Shown: positions 18,600-26,681 of the stretch, piece by piece
Layout of the letters: each line of letters begins with the position of its first letter
Position numbering within the stretch: the first letter of the stretch is position 1
NCBI GenBank assembly: GCA_024401745.1
Contig: JAKSKK010000002.1
Coordinates: forward strand, 23,945-87,944
DNA from: Bacteroidales bacterium
GTDB taxonomy: Bacteria; Bacteroidota; Bacteroidia; Bacteroidales; UBA932
Length of the DNA: 64,000 nucleotides
Direction: 5' to 3'
Position numbers and translations under genes: made by a program
Notes under the pieces: model-generated
Told to the model about the DNA's origin: nothing
The model's database searches: none
Seen by the model: the letters and a program-made list of their open reading frames with translations, nothing else

Positions 18600-21175
18600 A
18601 AAAGAAGATAATCGTATTCGCCGGCATAGTGCTGGCTTTCCTGCTGCTCTCATACGGATTCGTGCCTCAGGTGCTCAGCGGCAAGATGGTTAACCAGAGC
18701 GATATTTCCGGCTGGCAGGGAATGTCTCACGAGATGATGGAGTGGAACGCCGCCCATCCCGACGACCAGACCGCCTGGACGGAGTCGATGTTCGGCGGAA
18801 TGCCCACCACCACCATCCATGCGTCCACCAAGGGTGACTGGACCCAGGCCATATACGACTTCCTTCTTACGGGCAAGCGTCCCGCGACCTACCTCTTCAT
18901 ATCTCTGCTGGGCGCGTTCCTGCTCATGCTCTCGCTGGGCATCAGCCCTCTGCTGGCGGCAGGCGGTGCGGTCGCAGTCACCTTCTGCGCCTACAACATG
19001 CAGATAATCCAGGTGGGCCACAACACCAAGATGCAGGCAATAGCATTCCTGCCCTGGGCTCTTGCCGCGCTGATCTTCACATACCGTAAAGCTCTGGGCA
19101 AGGACTATGACGCAAAATGGAAAAACTGGCTGCCTAAGGTTTCCCTGGGCGCCGCCTTGTTCGGGCTTGCAATAAGCTTCCAGGTAAAGGCGAACCACCC
19201 CCAGATCACCTACTATCTGGCGCTCGTGATCTTCATCTACGCCATCGTGATGCTGGTGTGGATGCTCAGGAACTCCGAGCGCAGAAAAGCACTCTGGAAG
19301 CGCTTCGTGGTGGCTTCGGCCCTGCTTCTGGTCATGGGCCTGTGCGGAATAGGCACCAATGCCATCAAGCTCCTGCCCACTTACGAATACACTCCCTATT
19401 CGATGCGTGGCGGCTCCACTGCCGCAGCCGACGGTTCGAAGGAGAGCAAGGGTCTTGACATCGACTATGCCACGGCATGGTCTTACGGCTGGGAGGAACT
19501 GCCCAACATGTTCATTCCAAACTACAACGGCGGAGCGTCTGCCGGAGCTGTGAACCCCAGGAAATCAGAGACCTACGCCCTGCTCAAGGAGGCCGGTCAG
19601 CCCAATCTTCGCGAGGTAGCGAAGAATCTTCCCCTCTATTGGGGCCCTCAGCCCTTCACCGCAGGGCCCATGTACATGGGTGCAGTCACGATATTCCTCT
19701 TCATATTCGGCCTCATGTACTATCGCGGCCGCAAGGAACGCTGGTGGATACTTGGCGCCACGGTGCTGGCAGTGCTGCTTGGCCTTGGCTCGCATTTCCT
19801 CTGGTTCACCACCCTGTTCTACGACTACGTGCCCTTCTACAACAAGTTCAGGACCGTGTCGATGTCGCTGATAGTGCTGCAGTTCACCCTGCCCGTGCTG
19901 GGCTTCCTGATGCTCGACCAGATAGTCAAGGCTGAGAATGATGCCAAGGCGCTTCGCCGCCAGGTGCTTACTGCCGGAGCCGTCTCTGCAGGACTCTGCC
20001 TTCTGCTCGCAGTGCTTCAGGGCCTGTTCGGAAGCTTTACCGGTGCCGTTGACGCCGGCCAGCCCGACGTGCTTGCCGATGCCCTTGCCGCCGACCGCCA
20101 TCAGCTCCTGTGGGCCGACACATGGCGCTCCCTTCTGCTCGTCGTGTGCTCCGCCGCCCTTCTTTTCTGGGGCGTGAGCGTGCCCAAGCAGGCCCAGAAG
20201 AGCTTCGAGAGCAATCCCGGGCTGCGCACAGGACGCCGCACCACCGCAGCGCTGCTAGTGTGCCTGCTCGTCCTCCTCGACACCTTCACAGTGGGCAAGC
20301 GCTATCTGAACTCAGACCATTTCGTGAGCCCCCGTACCTTCCACAGCCAGTTCGAGAAACGCCCTGTGGACGAGATCATCCTTCAGGACGAAGACCCCTC
20401 ATACCGCGTCCTCGACATCACCGTGAACGTGTTCAACGACTCGCATCCTTCATACTGGCACAAGAACATCGGCGGCTATTCACCCGCCAAGCTCCAGCGC
20501 TACCAGGAGTTCATAGACGCCAGCCTGATCGACGAGATCAACTCGATATACAAAGCCCTGAACGGCGTCGAGACCATCTCCCAGGCCGAAGAAGCCCTGC
20601 CGTACTGCCCCGGCCTCGCCTCTATGAACTGCCGCTACATCATAGTCGGAGAGGACAATTATCCCCTCACATACCCCTACGCCCGCGGCAACGCCTGGTT
20701 CGCAGAAGCTTTCACCCAATTATTCGCTTCGGAGGGAGAGTCTTCTTCCGAGAAGGTCGGTGCTGCTGGAGAGATTGCCCCCGAAGAGGCTTTTCCCAGA
20801 TATATCGCCTCGGAGGGGGCAATCTCTCCAGCTGAGATTCAGCTGACAGACTATGCTCCCAACTGTCTGAAATACAGTTATTCAACACCAACGGACAGCA
20901 AGATTGTATTCAGCGAAGTCTATTATCCCGAAGGCTGGAAACTGACGATTGACGGCACCTCCGAACTTCCCATCGAAGTTTACGCCGGCGACGAGAACAC
21001 CCCCGCAGGCCTCCTTCGCTGCGCCGACGTCCCCGCCGGCAACCACACACTCGAAATGCGCTTCGCCCCCAAGTCCTACTCAGTCGGCGAAGGCGTGTCA
21101 CGAGCCAGCAGCATAGCATTGATACTGCTTGTGCTGCTCGCCGTTGCCGGAGCAATCGTATTCAAGAAAGATTAA
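18596..21175 (+). CDS. YfhO-family polytopic membrane protein
   Basis: The 859-residue protein has an N-terminal TM followed by a periplasmic loop containing MFGGMPTTT, then about 12 hydrophobic helices with hydrophilic loops, and a C-terminal periplasmic beta-rich domain ending in one more TM (SSIALILLVLLAVAGAIVF). This is the architecture of YfhO proteins, which in other bacteria are linked to glycosylation of surface polymers. The gene overlaps the glycosyltransferase by ATGA at its start and rsmA by four bases at its end. Residues about 708-746 (ASEGESSSEKVG..., IASEGAISPAEI) come from a palindromic insert (see the repeat at 20765-20832) and the bases around it differ in composition from the rest of the gene. 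Confidence 0.85.
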   Translation: MKKKIIVFAGIVLAFLLLSYGFVPQVLSGKMVNQSDISGWQGMSHEMMEWNAAHPDDQTAWTESMFGGMPTTTIHASTKGDWTQAIYDFLLTGKRPATYLFISLLGAFLLMLSLGISPLLAAGGAVAVTFCAYNMQIIQVGHNTKMQAIAFLPWALAALIFTYRKALGKDYDAKWKNWLPKVSLGAALFGLAISFQVKANHPQITYYLALVIFIYAIVMLVWMLRNSERRKALWKRFVVASALLLVMGLCGIGTNAIKLLPTYEYTPYSMRGGSTAAADGSKESKGLDIDYATAWSYGWEELPNMFIPNYNGGASAGAVNPRKSETYALLKEAGQPNLREVAKNLPLYWGPQPFTAGPMYMGAVTIFLFIFGLMYYRGRKERWWILGATVLAVLLGLGSHFLWFTTLFYDYVPFYNKFRTVSMSLIVLQFTLPVLGFLMLDQIVKAENDAKALRRQVLTAGAVSAGLCLLLAVLQGLFGSFTGAVDAGQPDVLADALAADRHQLLWADTWRSLLLVVCSAALLFWGVSVPKQAQKSFESNPGLRTGRRTTAALLVCLLVLLDTFTVGKRYLNSDHFVSPRTFHSQFEKRPVDEIILQDEDPSYRVLDITVNVFNDSHPSYWHKNIGGYSPAKLQRYQEFIDASLIDEINSIYKALNGVETISQAEEALPYCPGLASMNCRYIIVGEDNYPLTYPYARGNAWFAEAFTQLFASEGESSSEKVGAAGEIAPEEAFPRYIASEGAISPAEIQLTDYAPNCLKYSYSTPTDSKIVFSEVYYPEGWKLTIDGTSELPIEVYAGDENTPAGLLRCADVPAGNHTLEMRFAPKSYSVGEGVSRASSIALILLVLLAVAGAIVFKKD
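20765..20832. repeat. Large perfect inverted repeat inside the YfhO coding sequence
   Basis: An 18-base arm (20765-20782, starting GCTGGAGAGATTGCCCCC) is perfectly complementary to 20815-20832. After a 3-base internal mismatch the stem continues for five more pairs (20786-20790 with 20807-20811), leaving a 16-base loop. About 80 bases upstream, CGCTTCGGAGGGAGAG (20725-20740) resembles CGCCTCGGAGGGGGC (20806-20820), suggesting duplicated units of 81 bases that keep frame. Stems this long are rare inside bacterial coding sequence; this looks like an in-frame REP-like or palindromic element. Confidence 0.75.
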
Positions 21176-21939
21176 TCCTGGAATCTCAGCGTGAGGGCCA
21201 CGAAGTCCTCCACACTCAAGCGCTCGGCCCTCAGGTCGAACACAGGGTCGCTCGTGTCCATGCCCTCCTTTATGAGAGGCTTCAGAGCGTTCCTGAGAGT
21301 CTTGCGGCGCTGGTTGAAGGCCGTCTTCACAACAGTCTTGAACAGCTTCTCGTCGCAGCCAAGATCGGTGCGTGAGTTGCGGCGCAGCCTGATCACGGCT
21401 GACTGCACCTTCGGCGGGGGACAGAAGGCGCCGGAGCCTACGGAAATGATGTAGTCGATGTCGTACCATGCCTGCAGGAGCACGCTGAGTATGCCGTAGG
21501 TCTTGCTGCCGGGCTTCTCTGCAATGCGTTCGGCCACCTCCTTCTGGATCATGCACACCACCTCGGGAACCAGGTCCTTGTCCTCCAGGATCTTGAAGAA
21601 TATCTGGGATGAGATGTTGTAGGGGAAGTTGCCTATCACCCTGTACTCGCCGGGGAAGACCTTTCTCATGTTGAGGCGCAGATAGTCGGCCTCCATGAGC
21701 TTGCCCTGCATGCCGGGAAGGTGGGTCAGGAGGTAATCGACGCTCTCGGTATCCACCTCCACCATCTTGAGGTCAAGGTCCTCACGCTCAATCAGATACT
21801 GAGTCAGCACGCCCATTCCGGGGCCAATCTCGAGCACGTCGCGCACGGGGCTGACGGTGAGCGAGTTCACGATGGTCCTGGCTATGCTCTGGTCGGTCAG
21901 GAAATGCTGCCCGAGGGCTTTCTTTGCGCGTACTTCCAT
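21172..21939 (-). CDS. rsmA: 16S rRNA (adenine1518-N6/adenine1519-N6)-dimethyltransferase
   Basis: RsmA (KsgA) dimethylates two adjacent adenines in helix 45 of 16S rRNA late in 30S assembly. The 255-residue protein starts MEVRAKKALGQHFLTD, the usual N-terminus, followed by the SAM motif VLEIGPGMGVLTQYL and the catalytic motif IGNFPYNISSQ (N-F-P-Y). The ATG at 21939 fits the family start; a longer frame runs back into mrp. It begins four bases after the mrp stop and ends overlapping the convergent YfhO stop. Confidence 0.97.
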   Translation of the reverse strand: MEVRAKKALGQHFLTDQSIARTIVNSLTVSPVRDVLEIGPGMGVLTQYLIEREDLDLKMVEVDTESVDYLLTHLPGMQGKLMEADYLRLNMRKVFPGEYRVIGNFPYNISSQIFFKILEDKDLVPEVVCMIQKEVAERIAEKPGSKTYGILSVLLQAWYDIDYIISVGSGAFCPPPKVQSAVIRLRRNSRTDLGCDEKLFKTVVKTAFNQRRKTLRNALKPLIKEGMDTSDPVFDLRAERLSVEDFVALTLRFQD

Positions 21940-21943
21940 GATG

Positions 21944-22999
21944 CTAGCCGAGTTTTTCCGCCAGCCTGCTGGCCAACTGTATGAATGCGAGTCCGTCGGG
22001 GCGGTTGCCAAGGGCTGCAGGCTCGCCGGCATCGCCGCATTCGCGTATGCTCTGCACGAGAGGAATCTGGCCGAGCAGCTCCACGCCCAGTTCGGCGGCC
22101 ATTTCGGCTCCGCCGTTCTTTCCGAAGATGAAGTACTTCTCGTCGGGGTGCTCTTCAGGTGTGAACCATGCCATGTTCTCTACGAGTCCGAAGATCGGAC
22201 GGTCGATGCTCTTGTTGCGGAACATGTTGACGCCCTTCTCGACGTCGGCCAGAGCCACTGCCTGAGGGGTTGTGACTATGACCGCTCCCTCCATGGGAAT
22301 CTCCTGCACCAGGCTGATGTGTATGTCGCCGGTTCCGGGAGGCATGTCGATGAGCAGGAAGTCCAGCGGGCCCCAGGCCACCTGCAGTATCATCTGCTTC
22401 AGTGCGTTGCAGGCCATGGGTCCGCGCCAGATCAGGGCCTGGCCCTTCTCGGCGAAATATCCTATGCTCATCCACTCCACGCCGTATTTCTGCAGGGGGA
22501 TGATGAGCTCCTGGTCACCGTTCTGCACTGCCTCGGGCTGCTCGCCTTCGGTACCTGTCATCACGGGCACTGAAGGTCCGTAGACGTCGGCATCGGCGAG
22601 ACCTACGCGGTAGCCGAGGCGGGCGAGTGCGCATGCGAGGTTGACTGCCACGGTGCTCTTGCCTACTCCGCCCTTGCCGGAGGCTATGCCTATGATGTGC
22701 TTTATGTCCTTGACCTGCTCCTGGTCGAGGTTGAGTGTCCTCTTTGCGGGCTTTGCCTCTTCAGTGACCACGGTCCTGACCTCCGCCTCCACGCCGAAGT
22801 CGCGTATGATGGCGGCCCTGCAGGCGCCTACCAGGTACTCGGTGAGGGGATCCCTCTTCTTGGGGAAGGCGAGGGTGACGGTCACCCTGCTGTCAGAAAT
22901 GTCTACCGACTGCACCATGCCAAGCTCCACGACGCTGCGGTCCTGCCTGGCGGGATGGTGTACTGAAGAAAGTGATTCAAGTATAGCTTTTTTATCCAT
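21944..22999 (-). CDS. mrp: Mrp/NBP35-family iron-sulfur cluster carrier ATPase
   Basis: The 351-residue protein has an N-terminal MIP18/DUF59-like domain (about 1-90) and a deviant Walker A P-loop ATPase, IASGKGGVGKSTVAVNLA, at about residues 104-121, then DADVYGPS and IDMPPGTGD motifs. Mrp proteins bind and transfer Fe-S clusters to target apoproteins, so a scaffold or carrier role is expected in the cytoplasm. It lies between rnhB (13-base gap) and rsmA (four-base gap), likely in one transcript. Confidence 0.94.
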   Translation of the reverse strand: MDKKAILESLSSVHHPARQDRSVVELGMVQSVDISDSRVTVTLAFPKKRDPLTEYLVGACRAAIIRDFGVEAEVRTVVTEEAKPAKRTLNLDQEQVKDIKHIIGIASGKGGVGKSTVAVNLACALARLGYRVGLADADVYGPSVPVMTGTEGEQPEAVQNGDQELIIPLQKYGVEWMSIGYFAEKGQALIWRGPMACNALKQMILQVAWGPLDFLLIDMPPGTGDIHISLVQEIPMEGAVIVTTPQAVALADVEKGVNMFRNKSIDRPIFGLVENMAWFTPEEHPDEKYFIFGKNGGAEMAAELGVELLGQIPLVQSIRECGDAGEPAALGNRPDGLAFIQLASRLAEKLG

Positions 23000-23012
23000 A
23001 ATCTATTGATTG

Positions 23013-23624
23013 TCAAAACAATGTGGGCTCCAATGCCGCGGGGTGGAAGCTCTTGCGGTGGTACGGTGTGTACCCGTATTTCCTGATGGCCTCGATATGC
23101 TCGGGGGTGGGGTAGCCCATGTTCCTCTCCCAGCCGTATTCGGGGTACTGCCTGGCGAGCTCGCGCATCCTGTCGTCCCTGTACGTCTTGGCCAGCACCG
23201 ATGCTGCGGCTATGCTGGCAAAGCGCGCGTCGCCGTGCACGAAAGTGCCGTAGGGGATGCCGTCGAAGGGCCGGAAACGGTTTCCGTCGATGAGCAGGAA
23301 CTCCGGACGCACCGTCAGGCGCGCGACTGCTCTCTGCATCCCGGTGACGCTGGCCCAGAGGATGTTCAGCCTGTCGATCTCGTCAGCCTCCACAGCCTCC
23401 ACGGCCCAGGCGATGGCCTCCTTCTCGATGACGGGACGCAGGGTTTCCCTGGCCTTCAGCGTCATCTGCTTGGAGTCGTTCAGCAGGGGATGGTGGAAGT
23501 CTTCAGGAAGAATGACCGCGGCGGCATATACGGGTCCGGCGAGTGGCCCGCGGCCGGCCTCGTCGCACCCGGCTTCGATGCGGCCGGGCTCAATGCAGTT
23601 CTGAAGATGAATCTCACGTGGCAT
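23013..23624 (-). CDS. rnhB: Ribonuclease HII
   Basis: RNase HII cuts RNA in RNA-DNA hybrids, including single ribonucleotides. The 203-residue protein starts with [23 protein letters not shown], giving the D-E-G signature of the active site, and has LLIDGN and [26 protein letters not shown] further on; all acidic residues expected are present. I chose the ATG at 23624 because the longer GTG start at 23636 would lie inside the TAACTTTG promoter box (23634-23641). The gene follows the XRE regulator and probably heads a transcript with mrp and rsmA. Confidence 0.95.
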   Translation of the reverse strand: MPREIHLQNCIEPGRIEAGCDEAGRGPLAGPVYAAAVILPEDFHHPLLNDSKQMTLKARETLRPVIEKEAIAWAVEAVEADEIDRLNILWASVTGMQRAVARLTVRPEFLLIDGNRFRPFDGIPYGTFVHGDARFASIAAASVLAKTYRDDRMRELARQYPEYGWERNMGYPTPEHIEAIRKYGYTPYHRKSFHPAALEPTLF

Positions 23625-23633
23625 ATACAGCCA

Positions 23634-23641
23634 CAAAGTTA
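23634..23641 (-). promoter_or_regulatory. -7 box for rnhB-mrp-rsmA
   Basis: The minus strand reads TAACTTTG, nine bases before the rnhB ATG and overlapping the stop codon of the XRE gene. This decides the rnhB start and implies a near-leaderless mRNA. Confidence 0.55.
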
Positions 23642-24064
23642 ATCATTTTCAGTTTGCGCGCCGTTGTTTCTGCTGTTTATTTGCTTGAGAGTGCGTATGT
23701 GGTCCAGATACGCGGCATTGACAGTCTTCACGTTCTCCAGTTCATTCTGGAGATCGGCGATTCGCTTTTCGTATTCGTCCACGATCACGCGCCGCTGCTC
23801 CTCGAACCTTGCCTTCAGCTCGTTCTGCTGCAGCAAGGTTTCGATTTGTACCGGATCGTGGCCGAACAGGAGATATTCTTCACTCGTCCGAAGATAATTC
23901 GCGGCTATCGACAGGTTCTCCAGGTTGAGGCTCCTGATCTTTGCGTTCTCCACGTTGACGATGGTGTTCCGGCATAGTCCGATGGCATGCGCCAGTTCAC
24001 CCTGGCTTATCCCCAGAGCTTCTCTCTTCAGTCGTATTCTTTCTCCTATTGCTGCGTTGTCCAT
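23639..24064 (-). CDS. XRE-family helix-turn-helix regulator with C-terminal coiled coil
   Basis: The 141-residue protein has an N-terminal HTH_3 (Cro/CI-like) domain at about residues 5-66: [21 protein letters not shown] is helix 1 to the turn, and [10 protein letters not shown] the recognition helix region. Residues about 80-130 ([19 protein letters not shown]...) form a heptad-patterned coiled coil, probably for oligomerisation. Target genes are unknown. A perfect inverted repeat lies two bases upstream of the ATG, consistent with autorepression. It is divergent from a small ORF that may be its target. Confidence 0.85.
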   Translation of the reverse strand: MDNAAIGERIRLKREALGISQGELAHAIGLCRNTIVNVENAKIRSLNLENLSIAANYLRTSEEYLLFGHDPVQIETLLQQNELKARFEEQRRVIVDEYEKRIADLQNELENVKTVNAAYLDHIRTLKQINSRNNGAQTEND

Positions 24065-24066
24065 GA

Positions 24067-24084
24067 GGTCACCGATAAGTGACC
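24067..24084. promoter_or_regulatory. Candidate operator (perfect 6-6-6 inverted repeat) of the XRE gene
   Basis: GGTCAC-CGATAA-GTGACC is a perfect inverted repeat of 6-base arms with a 6-base spacer, ending two bases before the XRE start codon. A weak -7 box (TATCTTTA, 24086-24093 on the minus strand) lies just upstream, so the repeat would cover the transcription start. This is where an autorepressor would bind. Confidence 0.5.
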
Positions 24085-24195
24085 CTAAAGATATTCAGCT
24101 CTTTTCACAATATCTGCCAACTGAAATTGTGCAGAGCACATCAAAAATATGCAGAAAACTAAAAAAACATGAAAATCTGCATTTCTTGTGTCGAT

Positions 24196-24203
24196 TATAT
24201 TTG
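24196..24203 (+). promoter_or_regulatory. -7 box for the small ORF divergent from the XRE gene
   Basis: TATATTTG fits TAnnTTTG and lies 46 bases before the ATG at 24250. No -33 element is evident. The 24065-24249 gap otherwise holds only the operator-like repeat and AT-rich sequence. Confidence 0.4.
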
Positions 24204-24249
24204 TCATTGAGCCGGAAACTGCACAGTTTTGCTGAAAAATGACAAGGCT

Positions 24250-24459
24250 ATGTGTGCAATCGAAAAACAGTATCACCGCTTCTGGCGGATGATGGAGGAC
24301 GCCGAGGTCCTCAAGGGAGAGAACGTTGGTTTCAGGGCAATCTGCAGGCGGCTGCACTGCAGTCCTGCAGACCTGGATGAAGTGCTTGAATCTGAACTTG
24401 GAACAGGTGGTGACGAAGTGGTGGCAGTTTATTTTGGTAATGGCCGCATTTTTTATTAG
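24250..24459 (+). CDS. Small protein of unknown function
   Basis: A 69-residue ORF begins at an ATG (MCAIEKQYHRFWRMMEDAEV); a longer frame would need a TTG start. It is charged and helical, with FRAICRRLHCSPADLDEVL resembling a short helix-turn-helix, and it ends EVVAVYFGNGRIFY. There is no signal peptide. Its 3' end overlaps the promoter of the EF-G paralogue. Divergent placement from an XRE regulator suggests joint control. I do not recognise a named family; coding status is likely from its amino-acid composition but not certain. Confidence 0.55.
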   Translation: MCAIEKQYHRFWRMMEDAEVLKGENVGFRAICRRLHCSPADLDEVLESELGTGGDEVVAVYFGNGRIFY

Positions 24460-24464
24460 ATTTG
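24433..24464 (+). promoter_or_regulatory. Promoter of the EF-G paralogue (TTTG-20-TAGATTTG)
   Basis: A TTTG -33 element (24433-24436) and a TAGATTTG -7 box (24457-24464) are separated by 20 bases, the usual spacing for Bacteroidota vegetative promoters. It lies inside the 3' end of the small ORF, giving a leader of about 30 bases before the ATG at 24501. Confidence 0.65.
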
Positions 24465-24500
24465 CGAGCTACACAAGACAACAAGTAAACCAAATACAAA

Positions 24501-26612
24501 ATGAAAGAGTATTCAACCAAAGACATCCGTAATGTGGTACTCCTCGGCGCCACCAAGTCAGGTAAGACCACATTCGCTGAAGCTATGCTCTATGAGGGCA
24601 AAGTGATCGACAGACGAGGCACCGTCGAGGACAAGAACACAGTGTCAGACAACAACGAACTTGAGAAGCTCAACCAGCGCTCAATCTACGCTACTCCGCT
24701 TTACGCTGAGTTCGAGGGCAAGAAGATCAACATCATCGACGCTCCCGGTTCAGACGACTTCATCGGTGGTGCATACGCTGCATTCAAGGTGTGCGAGAGC
24801 GGTATTCTCGTCATCAACGCTCAGCAGGGTGTCGAGGTTGGCACAGAGGCTGCCATCCGCCGTGCAGAGGAGATCAAGCTCCCTCTCGTCATCGCTGTAA
24901 ACCAGCTCGATTCAGAGAAGGCTGACTGGGACAACATCCAGAACAGCATGAAAGAAGCTCTCGGTGGCAAGCTCGTCACCGTTCAGTTCCCCGTGAACGC
25001 AGGTATCGCATTCGACGGCATCGTCGACGTCCTCACCATGAAGTACTATCACTTCAAGGATGACAAGGGCACATGCGAGATTACCGATATTCCCGCTCAG
25101 TACGCAGACGACGCTGAGATGGCACGCGAGGCTCTCATCGAGAAGGCAGCCGAGTACGACGACGCTCTCATGGAGAAGTTCTTCGAGGAAGGCACTCTTT
25201 CAGAGGAAGAGATCATCGGTGGTCTCAACAAGGGAATCGCTTCAGGCGAGGCTTACCCTGTATTCTGCGCATGCGGCAAGAAGGACATGGGCGTAAAGCG
25301 CATCATGGACTTCGTATGCAGCGCAGCACCCGCACCCAAGTGCGAGGAGTCAGGTCCTGCTTCCCTGTTCATCTACAAGAACGACGTCGAGCAGCACCTC
25401 GGTGAGGTTTCATTCTTCAAGGTAATGAGCGGCAGCATCACCACAGGTATCGACCTTGAGGATGCAGCATCAGGCAACAAGGAGCGTCTTTCAGCAATCT
25501 ACGCTGTAGCAGGTTCCAAGAAGGAGGCTGTCAATGTTCTCAAGGCAGGTGACTTCGGTTGTGCAGTCAAGCTCAAGTGCAGCAAGTCAGGCACCACCCT
25601 CGCAGCTCCCGGTTCAGGCATCAACCACGGCAAGATCTCTTATCCCGCTCCCAAGTACCGCTGCGCTATCAAGGCAAAGGTTCAGCAGGACGAGCAGAAG
25701 CTTGGCGACGCTCTCAAGAAGATATCTTCAACCGATCCTACCGTCATCGTAGAATACTCAAAGGAACTCCGCCAGACCATCCTCAGCGGCAACGGCGAGC
25801 AGCATATCAACATCGTGAAGTGGCTCCTCAACAACGAGTACAAGCTTGATGTCGAGCTCTTCGCACCGAAGGTTCCCTATCGCGAGACCATCACCAAGGT
25901 GGCAACCGCTCAGTACCGTCACAAGAAGCAGTCAGGTGGCGCCGGCCAGTTCGGTGAGGTTCACCTCCTCGTCTGCCCTGCAGAGGGTGAGCTCAACACC
26001 AAGTTCAAGATCGACGGCAAGGAGACCCAGCTCAACATCAAGACCCAGGATATCTCCGAGATGGAATGGGGCGGAAAGCTCGAGTTCTACAACTGCGTCG
26101 TCGGTGGTGCCATCGACCTCAGCTTCATGCCTGCTATCCTCAAGGGTATCAAGGAGAGAATGGTCGAGGGACCTCTCACCGGTTCATACGCTCGTGACAT
26201 CCGCGTATTCGTATACGATGGTAAGATGCACCCGGTTGACTCAAAGGAAATCGCGTTCATCATCGCAGGACGTAACGCATTCAAGGAGGCATTCCGCAAC
26301 GCAGGTCCGAAGATCCTCGAGCCTATCTACAACGTCGAGGTCATGACTCCCGCAGAGTATCAGGGTGCCGTAATGTCAGATCTCCAGAACCGTCGCGGTA
26401 TGCTCGGTGACATGGGTGCTGACAAGGGCTTCGCAATCCTCAAGGCACGCGTTCCTCTCGCAGAGCTCTATCGCTACTCTACAACTCTTAGCTCAATCAC
26501 TGCAGGTTCTGCAACCTTCACAATGGAATTCGCTGACTACCAGCCCGTTCCCGGTGACGTTCAGAACAAGCTTCTTGCTGAGTACGCAGCTCAGGAGCAG
26601 GAGGAGGACTAA
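24501..26612 (+). CDS. Divergent elongation factor G paralogue (EF-G2-like)
   Basis: The 703-residue protein has the EF-G fold: G domain (1-about 280), domain II, and domains III-V ending in LAELYRYSTTLSSITAGSATF, the classical EF-G C-terminal motif. The GTP site is altered. G1 GATKSGKTT (16-24) is intact, but the DxPGH motif reads D80-A-P-G-S84, so the catalytic His is Ser; N-K-x-D reads N134-Q-L-D; and switch I RGITI is replaced by QRSIY. A Bacteroides EF-G paralogue (EF-G2) that works in translocation without GTP hydrolysis is known, and this gene fits it. Codon use (tca, gca, gct, ggt) is like that of highly expressed genes. It has its own promoter and a strong terminator. Confidence 0.85.
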   Translation: MKEYSTKDIRNVVLLGATKSGKTTFAEAMLYEGKVIDRRGTVEDKNTVSDNNELEKLNQRSIYATPLYAEFEGKKINIIDAPGSDDFIGGAYAAFKVCESGILVINAQQGVEVGTEAAIRRAEEIKLPLVIAVNQLDSEKADWDNIQNSMKEALGGKLVTVQFPVNAGIAFDGIVDVLTMKYYHFKDDKGTCEITDIPAQYADDAEMAREALIEKAAEYDDALMEKFFEEGTLSEEEIIGGLNKGIASGEAYPVFCACGKKDMGVKRIMDFVCSAAPAPKCEESGPASLFIYKNDVEQHLGEVSFFKVMSGSITTGIDLEDAASGNKERLSAIYAVAGSKKEAVNVLKAGDFGCAVKLKCSKSGTTLAAPGSGINHGKISYPAPKYRCAIKAKVQQDEQKLGDALKKISSTDPTVIVEYSKELRQTILSGNGEQHINIVKWLLNNEYKLDVELFAPKVPYRETITKVATAQYRHKKQSGGAGQFGEVHLLVCPAEGELNTKFKIDGKETQLNIKTQDISEMEWGGKLEFYNCVVGGAIDLSFMPAILKGIKERMVEGPLTGSYARDIRVFVYDGKMHPVDSKEIAFIIAGRNAFKEAFRNAGPKILEPIYNVEVMTPAEYQGAVMSDLQNRRGMLGDMGADKGFAILKARVPLAELYRYSTTLSSITAGSATFTMEFADYQPVPGDVQNKLLAEYAAQEQEED

Positions 26613-26631
26613 TCATCCTGAACCAATAATA

Positions 26632-26659
26632 AAAAGGTGGCTCGAAAGGGCCGCCTTTT
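26632..26659 (+). terminator. Intrinsic terminator after the EF-G paralogue
   Basis: A 12-bp stem (26632-26643 with 26648-26659), with two G-T pairs, closes on a GAAA tetraloop; the 3' arm ends in TTTT followed by CTTACTT. It lies 19 bases after the stop codon and 22 bases before the next ATG. Confidence 0.8.
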
Positions 26660-26681
26660 CTTACTTAAAAGCCTATATAAT

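Noticed and set aside
20701-20880. Insertion sequence remnant in the YfhO gene
   Set aside because: There is no transposase frame, no target duplication I can see, and the reading frame is intact; a small palindromic element fits better.
26637-26681. Longer N-terminus for the S46 peptidase
   Set aside because: It would start with GTG inside a strong intrinsic terminator and would spoil the signal peptide.
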